Source of the DNA: Streptomyces sclerotialus
GTDB lineage: Bacteria > Actinomycetota > Actinomycetes > Streptomycetales > Streptomycetaceae
Reading direction: 5' to 3'
Assembly: GCA_000719105.1 (NCBI GenBank)
Contig: JODX01000027.1
Coordinates: 1-64,000, forward strand
DNA: 64,000 bases
Below the pieces are notes generated by a model. It did not search any database. It saw nothing but the letters and a program-made list of their open reading frames with translations, and had not been told where the DNA came from. How positions within the stretch are numbered: the stretch's first letter is position 1; each line of letters opens with the position of its first letter. Positions 46,921-59,595 of the stretch are shown piece by piece. The translations under genes were made by a program, and so were the position numbers.

Positions 46921-47150
46921 TCAGGTCGTTGAGCGGGGGAACGGCACGACGTTGCGGGAGACCGGGTCTTCTTCCGCGTGCCTGTCGCCCTCTTGGATGA
47001 GGACGGCGCCGGCGAGGCTCAGCCTGGTTACCAGCTGGCGAAGCTCCTTGATCTCAGCTCGCTGGTTGGCGACGGTCTCTTTGAGCTGGGTGACGGTTTC
47101 ACGGAGACGTCCTTCGGTTTCCGGGACCTGTGGGGTCTCCGTGCGGACGC
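46921..47150 (-). pseudogene. coiled-coil protein remnant of a Tn554-like element
   Basis: The frame RLRETVTQLKETVANQRAEI followed by KELRQLVTRLSLAGAVL shows clear heptads and ends NVVPFPRSTT-stop. Such coiled-coil tails are found in DUF6262/TnpC proteins encoded after large tyrosine recombinases. It begins directly after the recombinase remnant but no start or N-terminal DNA-binding part was found. Confidence 0.45.
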
Positions 47151-47174
47151 GCTCGTAGCACTCGTTCTTCAGGT

Positions 47175-47545
47175 CTACGTGGTCTGGTCGGGGAGCCCGT
47201 GGGTCAGGGCTTCGCGGGTGGCCCAGTTGACGAAGGACTCGATGCGCTTGGTCAGGGTCTGCTTCTTCAGCGCGCCCGATGTGCCGCAGTTGCTGTGGTG
47301 GGCGGCGTTGAGCAGGACTTCCCCGGGCGGCACCATGCGCTCCAGCACAAGTGCCGTCCAGGGGCGCCGCCGGCGGTGGGTGCGGGGTCGGGGCAGCACC
47401 CGGAGCGCAGGCCTTGTACTTCCTGCGGGCGCATTCCGGTCAGGTACAGGCTGATGATCGCGGCAGCGGTGCTCAGGTGCCGCGATCAGGTCATCCGCCT
47501 CGTTGAAGTCGAGGTGCTCGCGCCAGGGCTCTCTGTGAGGCCCGT
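47175..47545 (-). pseudogene. large tyrosine recombinase (Tn554-like) remnant
   Basis: Two frames carry pieces: TAAAIISLYLTGMRPQEVQG with GLRSGCCPDPAP, the segment with the first catalytic Arg in large actinobacterial integrases, and then LVLERMVPPGEVLLNAAHHS with RIESFVNWATREALTHGLP. The C-terminal catalytic His-Arg-Tyr part is missing. Together with the coiled-coil remnant downstream it indicates a decayed integrative element. Confidence 0.6.
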
Positions 47546-47929
47546 TGCACCTGCTCGTCCGGCAGCACCTGGACGCTTTGATGCGTGCCCGGGAAGTGTT
47601 GAAGAGGGCGGCCTTCGCGCGTCACGGTTGTTTTGCGAGTCCGCCGGAACGGAGCTCCGCCCAGTCCGTGGCTTGGCGCCCACAGCTGCGCGTCGCCGTG
47701 GCCGACGCCGAAGGCCAAAGGGCCAACCGGCCGGGGCCGCTCCGTGTGCTGGTGTCTTCGCGTGGGGTAGTGCGTCCGTGCGACCATCAGCAGCTGCACG
47801 CTGGGGCTCAGGCGGGCGGCCGGAGCACGTCCGTGCGCGGTGGCTTCCAGCGCCTGGGTGATCAGCCTTCCGGGGGAGTCGGCCCCGGAGTCGGTGATGT
47901 TCTCCGTGGAGGTCCAGTGCCCGCTTCCC

Positions 47930-48462
47930 TTCCGCTCTCCACGTCCGGAAGTCGGCGGCGACGCGCTTGAGGACGTCGTCCCACAGCACCATGCCGTACT
48001 GCTGGGCGTTGCTCTTGGTGACGGAGAGACCTTGCGGCGGGTGCGGGTACACGCGGGATCGAAGGCGAAACGCACGATGCGCTCCCAGCCGACCTGGGAA
48101 CAGGACGGACTGCACGGCGACCACCGCCGGGTCCGCGTCCCGAGAGGTTGCGGCCGCTGAGACCAGCGTACTCACCCTCGCTGTTCTCGCGGACGACGAC
48201 CCCGTCCAGTTCGTTGTCGTCGGCCTTGCGCAGCGGGCTGGTGATGCCGGGCAGGAAGCGGACCGGGCGGACGTTGGCCCACTGGTCGAAGCTCTGGCAG
48301 ATCTTCAGCCTCAGGCCCCACAGGCTGATGTGGTCAGCGGCGGTGGGCCAGCCGACGGCGCCGAAGCAGATGGCGCCGAAGCCCGTGAGCTGGTCCAGAC
48401 CGCCGTCGGCCACCATCTTCCCGGTGGGGGCGTAGCAGTCGCTGTCCCAGGGGAACTCCTAG
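47930..48462 (-). pseudogene. tartrate/isopropylmalate dehydrogenase-type gene, broken
   Basis: One frame reads EFPWDSDCYAPTGKMVADGG, FGAVGWPTAADHISLWGLRL, ANVRPVRFLPGITSPL and VVVRENSEGEYAG, which is the decarboxylating dehydrogenase family with its substrate Arg and NAD-site residues. A second frame then gives VTKSNAQQYGMVLWDDVLKR with the catalytic Lys segment. The N-terminal nucleotide-fold start is missing behind a TAG, the middle changes frame and the last third is gone. It is nonfunctional. Confidence 0.75.
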
Positions 48463-48838
48463 CGAATCTCCCGAGCGGGAGCCAGACATCTGTGCCCAGG
48501 TCTCCCGCCGCGACGGTCACCAGGTCAGCAAGCCGGGACGCCTCCGCGTCTCATGCTGACCTCTTGCTGACCCGAGCGACTGAAACATGCCCCTGACCTG
48601 AACAGATGACCAAGCAATGGATCTTGGACATGAACGTGGCACGAAGCACGGGGGCGCTTTCGAGCGAGCAGTCGCAAGGGAGCTGAGGGGCGTGAGCAGA
48701 AGGACCGAACAGTGACACCCGCACCGGGTGCGGCCCCACCCTCCGCCGCGGGTCCGTTGAACGGACCGGGGACGTCGTACGTCTCCTGCGCGAGGCACAT
48801 CATGGCTCCCCCATCGCTCCGACCTCTCAGGAGATTCA
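48463..48838. other. no gene recognised
   Basis: The stretch before the esterase gene has no recognisable coding sequence. The part near 48540-48575 resembles the edge of an integrase gene in composition only. Confidence 0.4.
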
Positions 48839-50185
48839 GTGCGATCTACTCTCCGACAAGGACCTGCCTGTCTGGTGAGCCTCCTTGTCCTGCTGGGCCT
48901 CATAGCGGCTGTACCCGCGTCGGCCGCCCCCCGCTCCTTGACCATCTCCACTGACAAAGGTTCGGTCGCGGGAGCCTCGGCGGACGAGGTCGACCGTTTC
49001 CTCGGCATTCCGTACGCGGCTCCGCCCGTCGGTACCGGACGCTGGCAGCCTCCGGCACCCGCCGCTGCCTGGACGGGCACCCGGTCGGCCACCTCCCCCG
49101 GCTCCCGCTGCCTGCAGTTCGGTGGCGACACGGGCCCGGGGATGAGTGAGGACTGCCTGTACCTGAACGTCTACACCCCGGCCCACCGGAAGAACCGCCC
49201 GCTGCCGGTGCTGTTCTGGATCCACGGCGGCGGCTTCTCCTCCGGTTCGGGAGACACGCAGGACGGCTCGCTGATCGCGAGGACCGACGACGTCGTGGTC
49301 GTCACGATCAACTACCGCCTCGGTGTGTTCGGTTTCCTCGGCCTCCCCGGACTGAGCAAGCAGGGCGCGGGCAACTACGGCCTGCTCGACCAGCAGGCGG
49401 CGCTGCGCTGGACCCAGCGCAACATCGGCGCGTCCGGCGGGGACGCGAGCCGGGTCACCATCGCCGGTCTATCGGCCGGCGGCCACTCCGTCTGCGCGCT
49501 CCTGGCCTCTCCCCCGGCCCGTGGTCTTTTCTCCGGCGCGATCATCCAGAGCGGCGGATGCCCCAGCCACACCGTCAAGCAGGCCGTCGCCCGCGGGAAG
49601 AAGTACGCGGCGGCCGCCGGTTGCTCCGCGTCCCCGGTCGGTCTGGCCTGCCTGCGCGCCAAGCCGGCCAGTGAACTCCAAGCCGCCGCGCAGAACTTCA
49701 CCGGTGGCGCCCTGAGCGGCTCGCTGCCCGTGTCCGGGGTTCCCGAACTACCCGTCGCGCCGCTCAAGGCGGTACGCACCGGCCGGACCGCGAACGTCCC
49801 CCTCCTCATCGGCCACACCCGAGACGAAGTGCGCTCGCGGGCCACGCCGTTCGCGGACGCGACGAAGGAGCAGTACGAGCGAGCGGTCCGGATCGAGTTC
49901 GCGGACGAGGCCGACGCCGTGCTCGCGCACTATCCGTTGGAGACGGTGCGCTACTGGGGCTCGTTCATGAAGCACGGGAACCCCGCAACCCCAGTGCTCG
50001 CCGCCTGGCCTTCGTACCGGGCGGGAACGTTCATGTCCCTGCTGCCGGGCGGTGAGAGCCGGGCCCTGAAGACCGAGGTGTACGAAGCGCGTCGCCAGTG
50101 CGCCTTCTGGAACTCCATCGACTATGACTGGCTCCCCGTCAACCCGGACCGACTCGCCGCGCAGGCTGGTGTTTCCCGGTCCTGA
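48839..50185 (+). CDS. secreted type B carboxylesterase lacking an internal segment
   Basis: This 448-residue protein has a signal peptide (LVSLLVLLGLIAAVPASA) and the start of a type B carboxylesterase: FLGIPYAAPPVG, SEDCLYLNVYTP, oxyanion-hole WIHGGGF and nucleophile box IAGLSAGGHSV. An acidic residue is in GHTRDE. After about residue 365 (LAHYPLE) the sequence jumps to VRYWGSFMKHGNPATPVLAA, which is normally about 100 residues further on, so the part with the catalytic His (usually H-G-x-E-L-P-Y) is absent. The frame is kept. GTG 48839 has AGGAG upstream. It may be secreted but is probably inactive as an esterase. Confidence 0.85.
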   Translation: MRSTLRQGPACLVSLLVLLGLIAAVPASAAPRSLTISTDKGSVAGASADEVDRFLGIPYAAPPVGTGRWQPPAPAAAWTGTRSATSPGSRCLQFGGDTGPGMSEDCLYLNVYTPAHRKNRPLPVLFWIHGGGFSSGSGDTQDGSLIARTDDVVVVTINYRLGVFGFLGLPGLSKQGAGNYGLLDQQAALRWTQRNIGASGGDASRVTIAGLSAGGHSVCALLASPPARGLFSGAIIQSGGCPSHTVKQAVARGKKYAAAAGCSASPVGLACLRAKPASELQAAAQNFTGGALSGSLPVSGVPELPVAPLKAVRTGRTANVPLLIGHTRDEVRSRATPFADATKEQYERAVRIEFADEADAVLAHYPLETVRYWGSFMKHGNPATPVLAAWPSYRAGTFMSLLPGGESRALKTEVYEARRQCAFWNSIDYDWLPVNPDRLAAQAGVSRS

Positions 50186-50241
50186 CCCGGCAGGCTGCCG
50201 CCGGAACCTCACGCCGCCGCAGTGCGCGCTCCCGTGGGAGA

Positions 50242-50266
50242 ACCCCGGCCGCCGCACGGCCGGGGT
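50242..50266. terminator. bidirectional hairpin between esterase and GH62 genes
   Basis: ACCCCGGCCG-CCGCA-CGGCCGGGGT has perfect 10-bp arms and lies between two convergent genes. Confidence 0.75.
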
Positions 50267-50301
50267 CCCCCGAGGCGCTGAGTGTCGGTCAGCGGGTCGG
50301 G

Positions 50302-53704
<3,403 letters not shown>

Positions 53705-54061
53705 CCAGGGAACGGTGCACGTCACACCATTGAATGGCGAGGTCGCCCTGGCCTCGGGCGCCGGGGTGGATCAATCATGCGGACGGTGTCGCCACCCGGC
53801 CGACCGCGTCTACGGCATCCTTGACACGCCGAATTTCCGAACGGAGTCCGGAATCCCACCCCCCTCTCCCCCGATGATGAGTCGAGAAGCCCAGGCAGCC
53901 GGACGATCTCTCGCCCGTACTCGCGCACACGCGCCCCCTGCAACTGACGGCCGTACAGGACGAGCGTCGTCCTCAGGTCGGGTCAGCAGGCAGGCATCAG
54001 GACCGGTGCGGGCAGCCGGCCTGAGCCATCCGGTCGGCACTCCTGGCCGCATCCGCACCGC
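53705..54061. other. no gene recognised
   Basis: This stretch between the GH43 promoter and the IS481 remnant holds no recognisable gene. Confidence 0.45.
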
Positions 54062-54287
54062 CTGGTCCTCGACTGCGGCGGCGACTGCGCGTGAGTGAGT
54101 AACGGGGAAGGCCGGAGCGGTCATACATGCCGGCCCGTCCCAGCGGCCGGTACCGGTCGGCCCATCGCTTGGCGGTGGTCCGGCCGACCTGGGACCGTTC
54201 GGCCGCCGCTCGACGCAATGGCCGGCCGTCCTCGACCACCCTCCTGGCCGGGCGCAGCCTCCCGGTCGGAGTCAGCCGGGTATGGCC
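54062..54287 (-). pseudogene. IS481-family transposase N-terminal remnant
   Basis: The frame HTRLTPTGRLRPARRVVEDG, PLRRAAAERSQVGRTTAKRW and YRPLGRAGMYDRSGLPRYS matches the N-terminal helix-turn-helix of Streptomyces IS481 transposases. The DDE domain is absent and the frame degenerates after about 75 codons. Confidence 0.75.
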
Positions 54288-54307
54288 ATAGCAGACGAGA
54301 GCCCCCT

Positions 54308-54403
54308 TGACCAGCGGACGATGTCGCGATCTCCACCGGAACAAGAAGGCCCTCGCCCACGCCAGGCGCGTGCCGTCACCGACACGTCGGGACAGCACGC
54401 CTG
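54308..54403. repeat. dispersed repeat shared with 38990-39067
   Basis: It lies immediately upstream of the IS481 remnant, where the left end of such an element would be. See the other copy for shared blocks. Confidence 0.5.
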
Positions 54404-54410
54404 GCGCCGC

Positions 54411-54450
54411 CGGTGGGGGCCGGGCGGGTCCGCCCGCCCGGCCCCCACCG
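54411..54450 (-). terminator. 18-bp hairpin after the CBM20 gene
   Basis: Perfect 18-bp arms (starting CGGTGGGGGCCGGGC) flank a TCCG loop, 8 bp after the stop codon at 54458. It is the strongest hairpin in the window. Confidence 0.85.
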
Positions 54451-54457
54451 CGGGCGG

Positions 54458-54883
54458 TCAGTTACGGAAGGTCTCGTGGGTGATGTAGGTGCCCGTCGGC
54501 GGGGTGATGGTGGTGCGGTTGGGGCCGGTCTCCCACACGACGGGGGTGTTGGCGGCCTTGACGATGTACTTGTACTCCACGCCGGTGTTGGCCGGCAGGA
54601 CCACGGTCGCCGACCAGGTCGGGTAGGAGGCCGAGGAGAGCGGCACCGCCTTGTCCGGGTTCCACGACCCGAGCTCCGGGCGGTTCCCGGTCACGTATAC
54701 CTGCTGGCCCCACTGTGTGTACGTGGTGACGTTGAACGTCGCCACGACGGAGTTCTCAGCCGCTCTCGCGGACGGCGCGGACGGCGCGGCCAGCGCCGGC
54801 GGGGCCACCAGCACCCCGAGGAACAGGGCGAGTACGGCGGCGAAACCCAGGCGCAGGCGGGTTCGGGGACGGCTGTGGTTCAC
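54458..54883 (-). CDS. secreted free-standing CBM20 starch-binding protein
   Basis: This 141-residue protein consists of a signal peptide (about 1-33, ending PPALAAP), a short Ala/Ser linker and one CBM20 domain (about 46-140): ATFNVTTYTQWGQQVYVTGN, PELGSWNPDKAVPL, SYPTWSATVVL, YKYIVK and VVWETGPNRT with the binding-site Trps. No catalytic domain is present. It could help cells hold or disrupt starch granules, or be the tail of an amylase that kept or gained a signal peptide. It has its own operator-like palindromes and terminator, so it is a genuine gene. Confidence 0.87.
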   Translation of the reverse strand: MNHSRPRTRLRLGFAAVLALFLGVLVAPPALAAPSAPSARAAENSVVATFNVTTYTQWGQQVYVTGNRPELGSWNPDKAVPLSSASYPTWSATVVLPANTGVEYKYIVKAANTPVVWETGPNRTTITPPTGTYITHETFRN

Positions 54884-54961
54884 GAGGAACGTCCTTTCGG
54901 ATGACGGCGAAAAAGGTCTGTCGGGCCCTGACGGACGCCATCCTTATGACGTGTGCACGTC

Positions 54962-54990
54962 TTGCGCAAAGATCTGAAAGACTTTTCAGA
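54962..54990 (-). promoter_or_regulatory. two palindromes upstream of the CBM20 gene
   Basis: TTGCGCAA at 54962-54969 and TCTGAAA-GACT-TTTCAGA at 54973-54990 are perfect inverted repeats 79-107 bp upstream of the start. TTGCGCAA also overlaps a possible -35 (TTGCGC) with TAAGGA 17 bp further on. TTGC-GCAA cores are typical of maltose regulators such as MalR, which would suit a starch protein. Confidence 0.5.
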
Positions 54991-55620
54991 CATAGTGGAA
55001 CGCTCAAGCAACTGACCTGTTCACGTACCTGTAGCCGAAATGAAAGGCTTGCAGAGTGCTCTCTGAAGCTGTCGGCCCCGGAGATGCCGTCGCCGGGGCG
55101 CACCGGGGAGTCGCTGCCGCGTCTCACGTGCCGTTCGTCCCGGAGCACCCCGAGTCGGCCGGAATGGCCGGCCGTGAAGACTCCGGCCGTCAGCCGGGCC
55201 GGTCAATGTCTCGATCTGCACGCGACAGGCCCTGATGCCCGGACAGCCGGCTCATGCCGGACGGCAGCCCGGACCGGGCTGGAAGGAGAACAAACCGTGC
55301 AGTGCGCCGCACAACTCAGGCCCGGCCGCGCAGGCCCGGCCGCTCAGGCCCGGCTGACACCGGACCCGCTGTCGGCCGGAACGCCGGAGCCACACGAACC
55401 CTGCACATCCTCGGCGTGGGTCCAGCCGCCCGCGCTGCCGCCCGCCCGCCTCCGGCAAGGCCCAGTGACAGCAGGAAGCAGTGCCGCGCGGTGGCCACCC
55501 GCTGAAGGCTCCGCTCGGCCCCCACCGGCCTGAGAAGGCGTGGAGGCCGGCGGTCAGACCGTGACGCGGAGCTTCGCGGGTTCAGGCTCTGGGCCCGCGT
55601 TCGCGTTCCTCGGAGGACGG
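54991..55620. other. no gene; short tandem repeat at 55317-55358
   Basis: No recognisable protein is encoded here. CAGGCCCGGCCG recurs three times in 14-bp steps near 55317-55358. Confidence 0.45.
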
Positions 55621-56592
55621 TCAGTTCCCGGCGTCCCCCATGTCGATCACGATCTTGCCCACCGCCGTGCCCGCGCGCAGCCGCTCCACCGCTTCGCCGA
55701 GCGCGTCCATCCCGTACCGCTCGTACGGCAGCGACAGCGCGCCCGAGGACAGGTCCGGCAGCAGGCGCAGCACCTCGGGGGCGACCTCCTCGCTGCGGGA
55801 GATCATGTTCACGGGCAGGAGGGAGACGTCGGCGAGGAAGAAGTCCGCGAGGTCGAGGGTGAGTTCGCGGCCGGCCGTGTAGCCGAGGAGCGCGGCCCGG
55901 CCGCGCGGGCGGACCAGGGTGAGGGCGTTGCGCAGGATCGTGCCGCCGACCGTGTCGATCAGTACGTCGACCTTGCCGCCGATCGCCTCCTCGGACAGGT
56001 CCGAGGCGAGCAGTGCCTTGGCGACGCCGGGCACGTGCGGCAGTTTCGCGGGGCGGCCGACCGCGCCGACCACCTCCGCGCCGGCGCGCGCCGCGAGCTG
56101 CACGGCCACGGCGCCGACCGCGCCGGACGCGCCGGTGACCAGTACCCGCTCGCCCGGCTGCACCTGGGCGATCGCGTGCACGGTCGCCCACGCGGTGCCG
56201 ACCGGCGAGAAGTAGATGCAGGCGAGAGCGGGGTCGGTGCCCTCGGGCATGGCCTCCGCGGCCGCGTCCGGCACGAGCACGTGCTCGGCCCAGGCGCCGT
56301 CCCGGCTGAGGCCGAGTCCCTCGCCGCGCAGTCGGACCAGAGCGCCCTCGGGGTGCGTGTCCGAGGCGACGACGTAGCCGCTGCCCTGGGTGCCGGGGAC
56401 GAACGGCAGCTCGGGCAGGATGCCGAACTGTCCGTCTAGGATGTTCAGGTCCAGGTGGGCGACGGTGGCCGCCGCCACCCGTACGAGGGTGTGTCCGGGG
56501 CGCGGCGCGGGCACGGTCCGCTCCCCGAGCCGCGGCAGAGTGCCGAACTCCTCAAGGACCAGGGTGCGGGACGTGGACGAGGAAGTGCTCAC
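55621..56592 (-). CDS. MDR-family NAD(P)H quinone-oxidoreductase-like protein
   Basis: This 323-residue medium-chain reductase has a GroES-like N-terminal domain (VRVAAATVAHLDLNILDGQF, PFVPGTQGSGYV) and a Rossmann domain with ERVLVTGASGAVGAVAVQLA, the AxxGxxG-type NADP loop. It has no structural or catalytic zinc Cys pattern, so it belongs to the quinone reductase branch. ATG 56592 is near GGAGAG. It is monocistronic; the substrate is unknown. Confidence 0.88.
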   Translation of the reverse strand: MSTSSSTSRTLVLEEFGTLPRLGERTVPAPRPGHTLVRVAAATVAHLDLNILDGQFGILPELPFVPGTQGSGYVVASDTHPEGALVRLRGEGLGLSRDGAWAEHVLVPDAAAEAMPEGTDPALACIYFSPVGTAWATVHAIAQVQPGERVLVTGASGAVGAVAVQLAARAGAEVVGAVGRPAKLPHVPGVAKALLASDLSEEAIGGKVDVLIDTVGGTILRNALTLVRPRGRAALLGYTAGRELTLDLADFFLADVSLLPVNMISRSEEVAPEVLRLLPDLSSGALSLPYERYGMDALGEAVERLRAGTAVGKIVIDMGDAGN

Positions 56593-57354
56593 GTGCTGTG
56601 CTCTCCGTTCTTCCCCCGTTGGTCGCTGTGCTTCCCCCGTTGCCCCCGTTGATCACTGCAGTCTCCGTTTACACCTTAGCTCCGTACTTGTGCAGTACAC
56701 GCAACGCGATCAGGCGCAGCACACGGGAAGCTGTTGCCCATGGCCGGACGGGCGCCCGTGGGGATGTACGGGACGGTCGACGGGAGCACGACGCGGCGCA
56801 GGATCTGGCCGCGGCCGGCTCCGAGGCCGAGCTGCTCTGCTCACCGAAGCTGTGGGGCAACGCGAACTCAACACGGCCGCGTCGATCAGCGATGTCCTCG
56901 TATGGCGCCTGCGCCGGGCCGCGGACCTGCCCGCTGACACGATCAGCATGGCGCACGACGGAGACCCGACGGAGCACTTCACGCGCCGGCCGAGGCAGCG
57001 TGGCTCACATCCAGCAGCATGGTCCCACTCAGAGATTCCACCAGCCAGGGATCGGCGACAGACCCCGGCACGGCCTTGCGACGACGAGGCGCACCAAGGC
57101 GACGGCCCTGCCGATCACGGCTGTTGAGCCGGTGCATTGAAACAGGTCGGGGCGTCAGGTCACGATCACCAGGCGTACAGGACGGGACGAGGGAGAACGC
57201 CGGCATGTTCCACCGCATACGCCGCCGAGCGGCGGAGCCCAGCGAGCTGCAGCGGCGCAGCTACGAGACTTAAGGCGGGCAACCCTCACCACGGACGGCC
57301 GGCTCGGCGCTCCGGGGGCCGCACGACCGCACTCGGCAGGGGCGTCACACCGAT
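56593..57354. other. gap with a possible relaxase-like remnant
   Basis: At about 56829-56960 on the plus strand a frame reads LLTEAVGQRELNTAASISDV then LVWRLRRAADLPADTISMA, which looks coding and vaguely like a segment of a MobF-type relaxase. It has no start, no flanking domain and is too short to assign. The rest shows nothing. Confidence 0.3.
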
Positions 57355-57426
57355 GCGAGCGGCCCCGCACGCGCGGTGCGTGCGGGGCCGGGACGGCTCA
57401 TGACCCGAACGGGCCGGGGCGCAGCC
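57355..57426 (+). repeat. 72-bp perfect direct repeat, copy A
   Basis: It is identical to 61274-61345 over 72 bp. It includes a hairpin with 12-bp arms (GGCCCCGCACGC, 57361-57389) that probably ends transcription, and on the minus strand codes for [13 protein letters not shown], a possible gene 3' end. The segment between the copies is 3.85 kb. Confidence 0.95.
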
Positions 57427-57435
57427 GGGGCTGGA

Positions 57436-57720
57436 TCAGGGGCGCTCACGCCAGTCGACTTCGACCTGGCCGTAGTAGTTGACGTGGGAGTAGTAGACCC
57501 TCGGGTCCGAGCCGTCGAAGTTGTAGGCGCCGTGAATCTCCTTCGGAGCCGCCAGAATCGCGCTCAGTTGCCGGCCCGGCACCCAGCGCGGCTCTCCCCA
57601 CCTGTCTGTCTCCCGAACGTACCCCCATCCCTTCTCCGGGAGGTTGTAGACGTTCACACGGATCGCGCCGCCACCGGAGAAGTAGTCCGTGCGGACGGAG
57701 ACCTTGATCTGCCTAGGCAT
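57436..57720 (-). CDS. hypothetical protein
   Basis: This 94-residue protein starts MPRQIKVSVRTDYFSGGGAI, is rich in Tyr, Trp and Arg, and has no membrane or signal segment. Its even codon use and lack of a competing frame support a real gene. It resembles small actinobacterial proteins with a repetitive beta pattern (AIRVNVYNLPEKGWGY). I know no function. It lies just inside copy A of the 72-bp repeat and ends at the hairpin. Confidence 0.6.
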   Translation of the reverse strand: MPRQIKVSVRTDYFSGGGAIRVNVYNLPEKGWGYVRETDRWGEPRWVPGRQLSAILAAPKEIHGAYNFDGSDPRVYYSHVNYYGQVEVDWRERP

Positions 57721-57972
57721 GGTGCGAGCGCGGTGAGCGAGTCGGTCAGGGCGACCTCGGCACCGGTCGCAGCGCCCAGCTTCGCCTCGACCTTGCGTGC
57801 TTCTCGTTGGTGATGCGGGTCCGCGGGGGCTGGGTTGTGGTGGTGGTCATCGTTCGTCCCTCCGACGCTGCTGCCGGGGCTGACCGCCCCGTGACGAGGC
57901 GGGACGTTGGCCGGACGTCGGGCTAGCGCCGCAACAGCCGGCCGGAGGGCGGGACCGCACGTGGCAGGGGCG

Positions 57973-58482
57973 TCACATCGACGGGTCCTCGACGAAGTGC
58001 AGGATCGCGCAGAGCCCGAGCGCCACCGGCCGGTCCAGGTCGAGCGAGGCGCGGGCCCCGTCGAGGATCGCGTCCGGGGTCCGCAGGTCCGCGTCGAGGT
58101 AGGCGGTGCGCCCCTCCGGGCTGCTGGACAGCAGGGCCCGCGCGTGCGCGAGGACCACCGGGTCGTGGTCCACGTACACGACGCGGGTCTCCGGGGCGAC
58201 GTCCTGGGCGATCTCGTGCACGTTCGGGCGGGTGGGCAGGCCCGTGCCGATGTCGAGGAACTGGCGCAGGCCCGCCTCGCGCGTCAGGTGCAGCACCGCG
58301 CGCCGCATGAAGTCCCGGTTGTGGCGCACGTCGAGGTAGCCGCGCGGGTTGCGCCGCAGGGAGCCCTCGACGGCGGCCCGGTCGACGGGTTAGTGGTTCT
58401 TGCCGCCGAGCAGCGCGTCGTAGACCCGCGCCGGGTGCGGCCGTGAGGTGTCGATGCGTGCGCGGATCTCCCGGTCGGTCAT
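57973..58482 (-). pseudogene. SAM methyltransferase (DUF574/Methyltransf_19), nonsense and truncated
   Basis: ATG 58482 opens MTDREIRARIDTSRPHPARV and DALLGGKNH; the next codon is TAA (58392-58390) where Tyr is expected. The frame continues VDRAAVEGSLRRNPRGYLDV, LRQFLDIGTGLPTRPNVHE (motif I) and VVYVDHDPVVLAHARALL, then stops at FVEDPSM, about 100 residues short of the family's normal 270. It has two lesions and is not functional. Confidence 0.85.
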
Positions 58483-58557
58483 GCGGCCCCCTCGCGTCGC
58501 GTGTGTGACGTGCGGGGCACAAGGTACCCCCGGTGATCAGGGACCGCGACGGCGGCT

Positions 58558-59526
58558 CTACGGACGGACGTCGAAGACCAGCTTCCCCGTGACGTGGCCC
58601 GTCTCGCCCTCCGCGTGCGCCTTGGCCGCCTCGGCGAGGGAGTACGTCCGCTCGACGTGCGCGCGCAGCTGCCCCGACTCGGCGAGCGCCGCGACCGCCG
58701 CCATCCCCGCCTGGTCGTGCTCGACCAGCATGAAGGTGGCGCGCACCCCCAACTCGGCAGCCTTGACGGGGACTTGGCTCCACTTGTCGGGCAGGATCGA
58801 CACGAGGACGCCGCCGGGCCTCAGCACCTCCAGGGAGCGCAGGCAGTTCTCGCCGCCCAGGGAGTCGAGGACGACGTCGACGTCGCGGGCCTCGGCCGTG
58901 AAGTCGGCGGTGCGGTAGTCGATGACCTCGTCCGCGCCGAGGCCCCGCACGAAGTCGTGCTTGGCGGCGCTGGCCGTGCCGATGACGTACGCGCCGCGCG
59001 CCTTGGCGATCTGCACCGCGAGGTGGCCGACGCCACCGGCCGCCGCGTGGACCAGCACGCGCTGTCCTGCCTGGAGCCGGGCATGGTCGACGAGCGCCTG
59101 CCAGGCGGTCAGCGCGGCGAGCGGCAGCGCGCCCGCCTCGACGTGGCTGAGCCCGGCGGGCTTGGGCACGAAGGCGCGGGCGGGCCCGGTCACGTACTCG
59201 GCGTGCGAACCGGCGCCGTACGGGTAGGGCAGCATGCCCATGACCTCGTCGCCGGGGGAGTGGAGGGAGACGCCGAGGCCGACCGCCTCGACGACGCCGG
59301 ACACGTCCCAGCCCAGGGTGAACGGCGGCTCGCCCAGGAAGAGGCCGGACTCGCGGTGCTTCCAGTCGGTGGGGTTGAGCCCGGCGGCGTGCACCGCGAC
59401 GAGGATCTGGCCGATGCCGGGTTCGGGGCGGGGCAGCTCGGCCTCGCGCAGCACGCCGGGGTCGCCGAGGGTGTCCTGGGTGAGGGCGGTCATCGTGGGC
59501 TTGCCCGTGGTGTCGTTGGTGGTCAT
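58558..59526 (-). CDS. NADP-dependent MDR oxidoreductase
   Basis: This 322-residue quinone-reductase-type protein has AAGLNPTDWKHRESG and FTLGWDVSGVV in the GroES-like domain, then QRVLVHAAAGGVGHLAVQIA, the NADP loop, and DVVLDSLGGENCLRSLEVL. It lacks zinc-binding Cys. ATG 59526 is a clear start, 69 bp from the divergent AraC-type regulator that probably controls it. It may remove reactive enones or quinones. Confidence 0.92.
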   Translation of the reverse strand: MTTNDTTGKPTMTALTQDTLGDPGVLREAELPRPEPGIGQILVAVHAAGLNPTDWKHRESGLFLGEPPFTLGWDVSGVVEAVGLGVSLHSPGDEVMGMLPYPYGAGSHAEYVTGPARAFVPKPAGLSHVEAGALPLAALTAWQALVDHARLQAGQRVLVHAAAGGVGHLAVQIAKARGAYVIGTASAAKHDFVRGLGADEVIDYRTADFTAEARDVDVVLDSLGGENCLRSLEVLRPGGVLVSILPDKWSQVPVKAAELGVRATFMLVEHDQAGMAAVAALAESGQLRAHVERTYSLAEAAKAHAEGETGHVTGKLVFDVRP

Positions 59527-59595
59527 GGAGCCAGCCTGCCCCGCGCCGCCGACCTCGGCAATGGCAAGATTGCCATGAACCGATAACATCGTGCC

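Noticed and set aside
55317..55358. Three 14-bp tandem copies of CAGGCCCGGCCG as an iteron or origin
   Set aside because: They are too few and GC-biased, with no replication gene or AT-rich stretch near.
57361..57389. 72-bp repeats as phage attachment sites
   Set aside because: No integrase or tRNA gene lies inside or beside the segment; the repeat is mainly a terminator hairpin.
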